A stretch of DNA of 64,000 nucleotides from Bacillota bacterium. GTDB taxonomy: Bacteria; Bacillota; Clostridia; Acetivibrionales; DSM-1351. The notes below the pieces were generated by a model. It did no database searches, was not told where the DNA came from, and saw nothing but the letters and a program-made list of their open reading frames with translations. The stretch lies in assembly GCA_023391425.1 (NCBI GenBank), contig JAEWAX010000037.1, positions 62,001 to 126,000 on the forward strand. Reading direction: 5' to 3'. Numbering within the stretch: the first letter of the stretch is position 1; every line of letters starts with the position of its first letter. Positions 1 to 7,161 of this stretch are shown here, piece after piece. A program made the position numbers and the translations under genes.

Positions 1-495
1 ATAATACTTTGCAGGATTAGTTGAGAGTTTCGATTCTATTGATTCAAGATATTTTTTTGCACCATCAGAAGAAACAATAATATTAACATCGGGTCTAATC
101 TCAATGTTTTTCTGTAATCCATTCAAAAATGCTGTTACACCTTTTTTTGCTAAATCTTCAGATACAACTATTATTTTTGTATGTGATAGATTTATCTTTC
201 TATTCAAGTATTGGTTGGCTTTTTTTAAACCTGATAGGAAGTTATCAGTTTTAAAGGATGTTATAACTGTACTTTGTCCACCTCCACCACCCCCGCTGCT
301 ACCACCACCAGCTATAGATTTTGGGACTGCTGTTTGAAATGTCAGATTGAAGTTATTTGAATCACCCTCATCAATTCCTATTGCAATAACGTACGCCAAA
401 TCTTCTATTTCATTATTATCATAACAGCCCGAAAGTATAGTCATACAAAGAACGATACTAAGTAGTAAACAAAGAATTCTATTTTTTTTGTCCAT
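1..495 (-). CDS. Ger(x)C-family germinant receptor lipoprotein, C subunit (partial)
   Basis: Third gene of a gerA-gerB-gerC operon; the gene runs off the left edge, so only the N-terminal 165 codons are visible. The start at 495 overlaps the end of gerB by 17 bp and follows a GGGAGG ribosome binding site. The first 24 residues form a lipoprotein signal ending in LSGC, with Cys24 the likely lipidated residue. Then come the typical GerC features: a YDNNEIEDLAYVIAIGID stretch and a segment with HTKIIVVSEDLAKKG. A glycine-rich run (about residues 63-73) is unusual and sits where GerC proteins carry a variable loop. GerC subunits are anchored on the outer face of the spore inner membrane and are needed for nutrient-triggered germination. 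Family assignment is confident; which germinant is sensed cannot be told. Confidence 0.9.
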   Translation of the reverse strand, partial: MDKKNRILCLLLSIVLCMTILSGCYDNNEIEDLAYVIAIGIDEGDSNNFNLTFQTAVPKSIAGGGSSGGGGGGQSTVITSFKTDNFLSGLKKANQYLNRKINLSHTKIIVVSEDLAKKGVTAFLNGLQKNIEIRPDVNIIVSSDGAKKYLESIESKLSTNPAKYY

Positions 496-1591
496 TCTTT
501 ATGCCTCCCATATCTCTGGCGCCAACCTTTTTAATGGCCCCAATAATAATAATCACTAGAGGTAAAATCATTCCTGTAAGCCATATCAGATTGAATATAC
601 TATTACCAAGCAGTTCTATATTCATTCTTTTTGAAATTGTCGTAAGTGAGAATATTATAATAGCCATTGGCAGAATTATTGGCTTTGATTTTTTCAAATC
701 TAACGTCTTAGAAAATACATGTATAGTAAAAGCGAAAACTACGCATAAAAACATAATTGCGCAGAGAGAACAAATTAATACGAAAATAGATTCTATTCTC
801 TGCACGAAACTTCCGAAGGATATATGTCTGGCCATTTGGAAAACAGGAATCTGTTTATCAACTGCTATTTCATATGGAAATACCAGAATGAAGCTAAGCG
901 TAGACCAGAGAAGTAGTAGACCTGAAACTAATACATATGAAAATCCTACTTTTTTTAGAAACTGCTTTTTGAAAAATGGAACCATTAAAAAAAGTATTAT
1001 AAAGGATCCAAATACTGAAAGTTTAATAATACTTCCTTTTGCTATAGATGCATATCCATAACCTAATATAGGAAACAAATTGCTTATTTTAAACTCCGGG
1101 ATAACACCTATGGTTATCAATATAAAGCATACTATTATAATAGGTACTAAAATCGCATTTATTCTTGTAACAACCTCTATGCCATAATATCCAGCTACAA
1201 TCATACCCACAAAAAATATAATTTCTACATACATTATTGGAGAGTTATCTAAGGATGTAATTTTTAATGTTTGTGAAAATACACCTAGAAAAATTGAAGC
1301 AGTTAACATTAAAAAAACTGTAATCAATAGACCGACTATAACTTTAAAGGTTCTGCCCCCAATTCCAGCAGAAATATCTATTAAATCTAAGCTACCTATA
1401 TTTTTGTATAGACTTACTACAATTGCAAAGTATACTACTGCAATTAGAGTTATAATAATAGGAATTATCCAGCTTGCACTTCCTCCAAACTTAGCCATAT
1501 CTCTTGGGGAAATTAGTAATATGTGAGCAAGCACTAAGTTCACCATTAAGGTCGTCGCTTCCCATGAGCCGAATTGTATTTTATTCTTCAT
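479..1591 (-). CDS. GerB-type spore germination permease subunit
   Basis: Integral membrane subunit of the germinant receptor, a member of the APC-like spore permease family, with about ten hydrophobic segments along its 370 residues. I chose the ATG at 1591 because a GAGGAAGAGG ribosome site lies 7 bases before it. This puts the start one base past the gerA stop. The reading frame stays open upstream to 1615 but that would overlap gerA. GerB subunits bind the small nutrient germinant in the spore inner membrane. The gene is translationally coupled on both sides: it nearly touches gerA and overlaps gerC. Length is normal for the family and no disruption is seen. Confidence 0.92.
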   Translation of the reverse strand: MKNKIQFGSWEATTLMVNLVLAHILLISPRDMAKFGGSASWIIPIIITLIAVVYFAIVVSLYKNIGSLDLIDISAGIGGRTFKVIVGLLITVFLMLTASIFLGVFSQTLKITSLDNSPIMYVEIIFFVGMIVAGYYGIEVVTRINAILVPIIIVCFILITIGVIPEFKISNLFPILGYGYASIAKGSIIKLSVFGSFIILFLMVPFFKKQFLKKVGFSYVLVSGLLLLWSTLSFILVFPYEIAVDKQIPVFQMARHISFGSFVQRIESIFVLICSLCAIMFLCVVFAFTIHVFSKTLDLKKSKPIILPMAIIIFSLTTISKRMNIELLGNSIFNLIWLTGMILPLVIIIIGAIKKVGARDMGGIKNGQKK

Positions 1592-1592
1592 G

Positions 1593-3317
1593 TTAATCCT
1601 CTTCCTCATCATCATTTGATTCTTTTACAGACCAACCTCTACTTATCTTTGGTTGACTTTTAATATTCTTCGTATTTAAATAATCTGGCCTTTCTTCCTG
1701 TTTCCATGTTGGTTTCCTAGTAAGCTTGTCTGCATATTTCCCTTTAGTAACAGGTGCGAAAGGAGCTAGGAAAGGTACACCAAATGATTTTGATGATGTT
1801 AATAACATTAAATTTATAACTAATCCTAAGGCTACTCCAAGAAAACCTGCTATAGCTCCGAGAATAATGTATGCGAAACGTAATATTCTTATAGAAAATG
1901 ACATAGAAAAACTAGGTACTGAAAAAGAGCCAAGTGCTGTAATAGCTACTATTATTATCATAATTGGGCTAACGATATTTGCTGTTACAGCTGCTTGTCC
2001 CAGGATAAGTCCTCCAACAATTCCAATTGTTGAGCCTATTGCTCCAGGTACTCTCACTCCAGCTTCTCTTATTAGTTCAAACGAAAATTCCATTACCAAA
2101 ATTTCAATAACGGAAGGAAAAGGTACATTTTCTCTAGAGGCTTCAATAGCAAATAATAGATTAGTTTGAATCATCTCCTGATGAAAATTTGTAATAGAAA
2201 TATATATGCCAGGTAGCAAAAGTGCAACTATAATACCGATAATCCTTATAATACGTATAAAATTTACATACGGGAACCTAATATTAGAATCCTCTGTAGT
2301 ATGCATGAACTCAGTGATTGTAGCTGGCATTACCAGTACAAATGGGCTTCCATCCAATACAACAGCTATATTGCCTTGCGAAAGCATCATTGCCACCTTA
2401 TCTGGTCTTTCTGTCGCATATATTTGTGGTGCAGCTAAGAAGGTACGATCTTCTATTAATTGTTCCAATTCACCAGAATCAAAAATATAATCTAATTTTA
2501 TGCTTTTAACCCTCTTTATTACCTCATGAACTAATGAATCATTAGCAATATCTTTTATATACATAACAGCACAAGGAGTATTACTTTTTTTTCCCACAGA
2601 AACATTTTGGACCATTAAATTCTTGTCCTTTAATATCTTTCTCAGCAAAGCAGTATTTGCTCTGATTTGTTCATTAAAACCTTCTTGAGGGCCACGAATA
2701 ACAGTTTCTGACTTTGGAGCATCAACTCCTCTATGCTCCCATTTTTTTGTGTCTGCTATATATGCATATTCAATCCCGTCAATAAATATTGCACACCCGC
2801 CAAAGTTAATATTACTTACAACCTCTTTGTAATCCTTTACAGTTTTAATCTGATTAAATGGTAATAATCTATTAAATATAAACTCACCTATATCTTTTAC
2901 TTTCTCCTTTATTTCTAGGTTAGAAAGTATCATAAGAGGCTGAAGCAGGTTATCACTTATTACTGTTCTATCTGTTAATCCATCAACAAAAATAATAAAT
3001 GCCTTTAAAATTTTGTCGTTAACAGTTATGTTAAATTCTCTATACACCAAATCACTATTTTTAGGTATGTCATAGGTTGTCATCATAATTTTCTTATTAA
3101 GACTAATATCACCTGATATATTATTTTTTAAAATATCATCATTGATAGTACAACCTATAAATGAGCTTTTTGCTTCCTGCTTATTAAATATATCTAAGGA
3201 TGCGGCATTTTGAGCTATTTCACAGTCAATAGTCTTGTTCTCTTTGAGTACAAAACTATCCTTTTCCTTCTGTTCTTTATAAATAATATATTTTCCAATA
3301 GAATTTAAAAGTCCCAA
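1593..3317 (-). CDS. GerA-type germinant receptor subunit A
   Basis: First gene of the germination operon. A soluble N-terminal region of about 345 residues is followed by a membrane region. It carries the family signatures PFPSVIEILVMEF, EAGVRVPGAIG, ALGSFSVP and SFGVPFLAPFAP. The start is taken as TTG at 3317 because AAAAGGAG lies 7 bases upstream; the open frame extends to another TTG at 3344 that has no clear ribosome site. With the sigma-G promoter at 3365-3394 this leaves a leader of about 40 bases. GerA subunits assemble in the spore inner membrane into ion-conducting oligomers together with GerB and GerC. The C-terminal tail is acidic (DDEEED). Assignment is confident; germinant specificity is unknown. 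Confidence 0.93.
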   Translation of the reverse strand: MGLLNSIGKYIIYKEQKEKDSFVLKENKTIDCEIAQNAASLDIFNKQEAKSSFIGCTINDDILKNNISGDISLNKKIMMTTYDIPKNSDLVYREFNITVNDKILKAFIIFVDGLTDRTVISDNLLQPLMILSNLEIKEKVKDIGEFIFNRLLPFNQIKTVKDYKEVVSNINFGGCAIFIDGIEYAYIADTKKWEHRGVDAPKSETVIRGPQEGFNEQIRANTALLRKILKDKNLMVQNVSVGKKSNTPCAVMYIKDIANDSLVHEVIKRVKSIKLDYIFDSGELEQLIEDRTFLAAPQIYATERPDKVAMMLSQGNIAVVLDGSPFVLVMPATITEFMHTTEDSNIRFPYVNFIRIIRIIGIIVALLLPGIYISITNFHQEMIQTNLLFAIEASRENVPFPSVIEILVMEFSFELIREAGVRVPGAIGSTIGIVGGLILGQAAVTANIVSPIMIIIVAITALGSFSVPSFSMSFSIRILRFAYIILGAIAGFLGVALGLVINLMLLTSSKSFGVPFLAPFAPVTKGKYADKLTRKPTWKQEERPDYLNTKNIKSQPKISRGWSVKESNDDEEED

Positions 3318-3364
3318 CGTGATACTCCTTTTATAGTTCTTCAATTTATGTTACCAATTAAGAG

Positions 3365-3394
3365 TATTATGGTAAAAAATAATTATTAATATGC
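3365..3394 (-). promoter_or_regulatory. Predicted sigma-G (forespore) promoter of the ger operon
   Basis: Read on the minus strand there is GCATA (3394-3390), exactly 18 bases, then CATAATA (3371-3365). This matches the sigma-G consensus known from Bacillus subtilis (gHATR, 18 bp, CATxHTA). It lies about 50 bp before the gerA start, where a forespore promoter is expected for gerA-type operons. No transcript start is known; this is a sequence match. Confidence 0.75.
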
Positions 3395-3600
3395 ATATAA
3401 ATGCACAATGATTTTAAATAATATCTTCATTTTATTTTCATCTGTTTAGTACTATTTAACAATTATTGTAATGCTTTCTTAATAATTAAGTCATATAAAT
3501 TACCTTGTTAAATATTAATTAATAATTTATGATAATTATATTGAGGCATTTAAATTGTGTTAAAGTATACTGCTTTTTTTATCAAATTTTAGGAGAATAA

Positions 3601-4833
3601 ATGAATAAGAAACGTAAAAATATTGGCTTAATATTAATAATTTCCATATTTATATTTAACAGCATTCCAGTGTTTTCATGGACACCTGATGAGAAGCTTT
3701 CTGCTAGTTCTGCCATTTTGATTGACACAGTTAGAGGTCAAGTATTATACGAAAAAGAAGCTGATGTCCTCTTTTCTCCATCAATAATGTGTAAATTGAT
3801 GACTGCTTTGGTAACCATTGAGAAAACTCAATTAAATGCCAAGGTTACTATAAGTAAGAATTCTGCAAGTACAAATGGCTCATCATTAAATCTTGTGGTT
3901 GGAAATCTCTATAGCGTTGAAGACTTGCTATATGCTGTCATGCTATCCCAAGGTAATGATGCTGCCAGCGCGTTAGCTGAATATGTTGGTGATGGTGATG
4001 TCAATAAATTCGTTGGATATATGAATGACAAAGCTAAAGAGTTGAAGTTGAATGATACATTTTTTGTTAATCCTACAGGTCTTTATGATGAAAAACAGTT
4101 TACATCTACCAAAGACATAGCTATGCTTGTTAAAACTGCAATTTCAAATCCACTTTTTAATGCTATATTTGGCTCTAGAGGTATACCTTGGCTTAACGGA
4201 AAGGATTCCTCAATACTCACTAATCAAAATAAACTCTTTTGGAGTTATACTGGTGTTGATGGCGGAAAAATCGGAACTACTCCTCAGCAGGGTACTACAT
4301 CTGTTACCACTGCAACCAAAAATGATAGAAGGCTAATAGCAGTAGTATTTGATAAAAAAGAAGAAAATTCATTAACACAAACTGCTCAATTATTTGATTA
4401 TGGATTTTCACATTATTATACTGGTATTTTGGTGTCTAAGGATACTACTCTTCGCAGTATTTCAGTTGAGGATGCTGATGTTGATTTGATTAGTAAAATG
4501 GATGTTTACTATACTTACCCTATAGGTGAAAGTTATATTAAGAAAATTAATTTTATTGCAAATGAAAAGCTGACACTTCCAATTAATACAGACACTGTTG
4601 CAGGCGTTTTAAATTACACCTTAAACGATGGTACAGTCATTGATGTTAATCTGTACTCAGATAAAGAGGTTGTCGCACCTAAGGATTATAAAGCTAAGGC
4701 TAAAACAATATTTGAAGAAAACCGAGATTTAGCAACAATTGTAATAGTCCTAGTAGTTATTGAGTTAATTCTTATAATATATAATTTGATAAAGCTAATA
4801 TATAAGTTAATTATAAAAAATAAGAACACATAA
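3601..4833 (+). CDS. DacF/D-Ala-D-Ala carboxypeptidase-like protein, catalytic motifs degenerate
   Basis: Peptidase S11 fold: signal peptide (residues 1-26), the whole family framework (SAILIDTVRGQVLYEKEAD, FVNPTGLYDEKQFTSTKD) and a C-terminal membrane anchor (about residues 375-400). However, all three active-site motifs of the penicillin-binding fold are changed. The SxxK motif, normally P-A-S-x-x-K, reads PSIMCK, with Ile62 at the serine position and Lys65 kept. SxN reads QGN (residues 117-119). KTG reads KIG (223-225). Ser61 is shifted one residue, giving S-x3-K. The frame is intact and a ribosome site (AGGAG) precedes the ATG, so it looks like a maintained pseudoenzyme rather than decay. 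It lies between the divergent ger operon and convergent dapB. It may bind wall peptides or regulate another enzyme; this is inference. Confidence 0.85.
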   Translation: MNKKRKNIGLILIISIFIFNSIPVFSWTPDEKLSASSAILIDTVRGQVLYEKEADVLFSPSIMCKLMTALVTIEKTQLNAKVTISKNSASTNGSSLNLVVGNLYSVEDLLYAVMLSQGNDAASALAEYVGDGDVNKFVGYMNDKAKELKLNDTFFVNPTGLYDEKQFTSTKDIAMLVKTAISNPLFNAIFGSRGIPWLNGKDSSILTNQNKLFWSYTGVDGGKIGTTPQQGTTSVTTATKNDRRLIAVVFDKKEENSLTQTAQLFDYGFSHYYTGILVSKDTTLRSISVEDADVDLISKMDVYYTYPIGESYIKKINFIANEKLTLPINTDTVAGVLNYTLNDGTVIDVNLYSDKEVVAPKDYKAKAKTIFEENRDLATIVIVLVVIELILIIYNLIKLIYKLIIKNKNT

Positions 4834-4854
4834 ATCAGTGTTCTTATTTTTTAA
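4819..4854. terminator. Rho-independent terminator, likely bidirectional
   Basis: An 11-bp perfect stem (4819-4829 with 4839-4849) has a 9-base loop and T-rich flanks on both strands. It overlaps the stop codon of the carboxypeptidase-like gene and lies 5-40 bases past the end of convergent dapB, so it probably ends both transcripts. Confidence 0.85.
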
Positions 4855-4858
4855 GCTG

Positions 4859-5719
4859 TTATCCGATTTCTTCATCAAGGTTTTTTAAGTACTTCTTTTG
4901 TTTCTTCGTTCTATCATTATTATCAATATATGTTTTAAGCACCTTTTCTAAATCAAGTACATCCCTCATTTCATAATAGCCTGATTTTTTGTGTATGAAT
5001 TTTGCAGCCTTAATTGCACCTTGTGCAAAAGCTTTTCTAGAGAAAGACTCGTGACTTATTTCAATCTTATCATCCTCACCAACAATCATTACTTCATGCT
5101 TTCCAATTACCCCTCCTGCTCTAACAGAGTTTATTGGTATGTCAAAATTAGTGGAATTTATACCTATATTTTTAAATCCACTTTTAATTTCGCAAGCAAT
5201 TTTCTTAGCTGTTCCCGATGGCGAATCTAGCTTATTTTTATGGTGAACTTCTGTAATCTGATAATCATAGTTACTTAAAAGACTTGCAGATAAGTTTGTC
5301 AAAAGCATCAATACATTTACACCCAACGTGATGTTAGGAGTATAAACTATTCCATTCTTATACTTCCTGGATAATACGAATATCTTTTTTAATTCGTAAG
5401 GTGAAAACCCAGTGGTACCAATTACAATATTTACCCTATACTTAGAAAATATAACTGCATTTTTTAGAGCGGATTTAGGATTCGAAAAGTCAATTACAAC
5501 ATCTGGCTTATTTCTAAAAATAACTTCTTCTAGCTTGTCAGAACCAGTAACAATTATACCAGTATTATCAATTCCTAAAATTTCTCCTAAATCCTTGTTT
5601 AAGGATTTACTAGTAGGACTGCAAATAACTGAAACAAGATGAAGCTCCTGTTCATCCAAAATTGCCTTTGCAATTTCCTTACCCGTACGACCTAATCCAG
5701 AAATACAAATCTTAATCAC
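4859..5719 (-). CDS. dapB: 4-hydroxy-tetrahydrodipicolinate reductase
   Basis: NAD(P)H-dependent reductase of the diaminopimelate/lysine pathway. It reduces HTPA to tetrahydrodipicolinate, which in spore formers feeds peptidoglycan and is also drawn on for dipicolinate. N-terminal Rossmann motif GLGRTGKEIAKA, the IGTTGFS loop, and the catalytic signature EVHHKNKLDSPSGTAKK (His-His pair and Lys) are all present, as is the C-terminal GYYEMRDVL segment. A basic tail of about 20 residues extends beyond the usual end. The start is GTG at 5719 behind GGAGGG. The gene stands alone, behind a long leader that carries a c-di-AMP riboswitch and a terminator hairpin, so its expression probably answers to c-di-AMP. 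Confidence 0.92.
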   Translation of the reverse strand: MIKICISGLGRTGKEIAKAILDEQELHLVSVICSPTSKSLNKDLGEILGIDNTGIIVTGSDKLEEVIFRNKPDVVIDFSNPKSALKNAVIFSKYRVNIVIGTTGFSPYELKKIFVLSRKYKNGIVYTPNITLGVNVLMLLTNLSASLLSNYDYQITEVHHKNKLDSPSGTAKKIACEIKSGFKNIGINSTNFDIPINSVRAGGVIGKHEVMIVGEDDKIEISHESFSRKAFAQGAIKAAKFIHKKSGYYEMRDVLDLEKVLKTYIDNNDRTKKQKKYLKNLDEEIG

Positions 5720-5763
5720 AACATTCCCTCCTTATACTTGCTAAAGTGCAAGCCCGAAATTAT

Positions 5764-5791
5764 GGCAGAAGTTTTGTTGCAGACTTCTGCC
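5764..5791 (-). repeat. Leader hairpin resembling the dispersed repeat module
   Basis: A 9-bp stem (5764-5772 with 5783-5791) lies in the dapB leader between the riboswitch terminator and the RBS. On the plus strand its first part (GGCAGAAG, then TT-GTTGCA) resembles the hairpin module seen at 54292-54312. It may be a small fragment of the same repeat family. Confidence 0.4.
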
Positions 5792-5849
5792 TGTGCCTAC
5801 TTTTACATAAATAACGTGTCAAATCTGAAGAAAATGAATGCGAATTGAA

Positions 5850-5881
5850 TTAAAAATGCTACAGTAAACAACTGTAGCATT
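5850..5881 (-). terminator. Intrinsic terminator, expression platform of the riboswitch
   Basis: Perfect 11-bp stem (5855-5865 with 5871-5881) with a 5-base loop. On the minus strand it is followed by five T. It lies just downstream of the c-di-AMP aptamer and before dapB, as expected for an OFF switch acting by premature termination. Confidence 0.85.
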
Positions 5882-5902
5882 GGATGAAAAATGCAAAATT
5901 AA

Positions 5903-6045
5903 ATTCACTTTCTCCCCAACGCTTACGAAGTTAGCTGCCGGATTCGGGTTGTAAGAGACTAACCCTACCTGAATATTCAGGATTCACCCCAATAAATGGT
6001 TCCCCCGCTTATAGTCTTTGGTTACTATAATTCAGCGATAAGCAA
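5903..6045 (-). promoter_or_regulatory. c-di-AMP riboswitch (ydaO/yuaA family)
   Basis: On the minus strand the conserved ydaO/yuaA core is easy to follow: TATCGCTGAATTA, GGGGGAACCA (6006-5997), GGGGTGAATCC, an AGGGT arm, then CCGAATCCGGCAGCTAAC (5947-5930) and TCGTAAGCG. The order and spacing match the family, which binds cyclic di-AMP and usually turns genes off through a terminator; one is present at 5850-5881. The family commonly controls wall hydrolases, potassium transport and osmolyte genes. Here the first gene downstream is dapB, about 180 bp beyond. The upstream 3D-domain gene ends before the aptamer and is not controlled by it. Confidence 0.93.
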
Positions 6046-6090
6046 ATTTCTTGGATTCATGGGATTTTTCTCCCACTGAGTCTTAGAAAT
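6037..6090 (-). repeat. Conserved leader hairpin motif, copy 1
   Basis: Directly 5' of the c-di-AMP aptamer is a hairpin with a TGGGA/TCCCA stem flanked by conserved unpaired bases (ACTCAG on one side, TGAATCCAAGAAA on the other). A close copy is found at 35910-35966 in the pilus operon, so this is not part of the aptamer itself. The role is unknown. Confidence 0.5.
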
Positions 6091-6190
6091 CATATAAATT
6101 ATTAACTTAATCTATACATGTATATTACTCCTAAATATTGTAAAAGTCAATATTTCCTTAAATTTATTTATTTTCTTAAGAATACACCAA

Positions 6191-6973
6191 TTATGACATA
6201 ATAGATTCATCAATCTTTCCATTGCCCATTTTAACTAAGTATACATCGTAATATTGTTGGCCAAGCTCATTGGCAAAATCCTTATCTAATACTGCAAAAT
6301 CAAACCTTTTCCTTCCTTTTATTGCACTACCCGTATCCATAGCAACGGTAAATCCAAGACCTTTTATGTAGAATACTGTACCATATGGCCAATGATTTTT
6401 ATCTATTGCTATTGATACACCTGGAATTATAGGTTGCCCAGAACTAGTTATTCCCTTGTTATTCCCACATTCTTCCGGAGAAGGCGTATAGGCCGTACCT
6501 AAAAATTTTCCTAAGTACTTTCCCTTCTTATTATTTTCTAAGGACACACCATTATAAATCGTATAGGATTGCGGGGTCAATCCTACTGATGCTGCCTTTT
6601 TGAGCGATTTCTGAAGTTCCAAATTATCAGCCGCCAATTCATTCTTAGTTTCCTCTAAATTTTCATTTTTCTTTTTTAAGGCTTCAACCTCTTTTTTTAT
6701 TTTCTCATTTTGATTTTTCATATCATTGTATTGTTTATTTAATTTGTCACTTTGAATTTTGTTAGAATTGCTATTTAATGTTAGCGACTGATTAGATTTT
6801 AATATTAACATAGCTTGTACACATTCATTGTTATATTGTTCTTTGTAATGTTTCACTACATTATTCACTCTTAAACAGCAGATAGTAAGCACTACGCAAG
6901 TGGAAATTAAAGTAAGTATTAAAATTTTAAATATATAGTTCTTGTTTTGGTTATAACTTTTTGAATCATTCAT
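6191..6973 (-). CDS. Membrane-anchored coiled-coil protein with C-terminal 3D domain
   Basis: A 260-residue protein with one N-terminal membrane segment (about residues 13-33), then a long coiled coil (about 60-128, rich in K, E, N and L), then a 3D (Asp-Asp-Asp) domain at about 152-252. The three aspartates are visible in SIAIDKN, VAMDTGSAIKG and RFDFAVLD. 3D domains have the double-psi barrel fold of lytic transglycosylases such as MltA and occur in Firmicute wall-remodelling factors (YabE, YocH). No LysM or G5 domain is present; the coiled coil may set the distance from the membrane. AAGGAG precedes the start. It is divergent from the amidase gene, which suggests paired envelope functions. 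Confidence 0.8.
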   Translation of the reverse strand: MNDSKSYNQNKNYIFKILILTLISTCVVLTICCLRVNNVVKHYKEQYNNECVQAMLILKSNQSLTLNSNSNKIQSDKLNKQYNDMKNQNEKIKKEVEALKKKNENLEETKNELAADNLELQKSLKKAASVGLTPQSYTIYNGVSLENNKKGKYLGKFLGTAYTPSPEECGNNKGITSSGQPIIPGVSIAIDKNHWPYGTVFYIKGLGFTVAMDTGSAIKGRKRFDFAVLDKDFANELGQQYYDVYLVKMGNGKIDESIMS

Positions 6974-7098
6974 AATTCTAAACTCCTTAAAGAAACCAAT
7001 GTAATTATGTAGTTTAACCTATTATAGATTATTTTCAAAAATAATTGTATTTATACCTGTTGTATAAACATTCTTTTGCTGATAGATAATATAATCTA

Positions 7099-7128
7099 TT
7101 GACTGTGTTAAAGACAATACAATAAAGT
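7099..7128 (+). promoter_or_regulatory. Possible sigma-A promoter of the amidase gene
   Basis: TTGACT (7099-7104), 18 bases, TAAAGT (7123-7128), about 35 bp before the amidase start. The -10 box is weak, so this is tentative. Confidence 0.4.
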
Positions 7129-7161
7129 ATACGTCTGAAAAATATATTACAAGGAGATACA

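Noticed and set aside
104..337. Plus-strand open frame with a poly-proline stretch
   Set aside because: It is the complement of the glycine-rich part of the gerC-like gene; it has no ribosome site and no family match.
3541..3571. Sigma-A or sigma-F promoter before the carboxypeptidase-like gene
   Set aside because: TTGAGG and TATACT are 19 bp apart, and forespore consensus spacing does not fit either; too weak to list.
5903..6973. Riboswitch controlling the 3D-domain protein gene
   Set aside because: The 3D gene lies upstream of the aptamer on the same strand, so the switch can act only on dapB.
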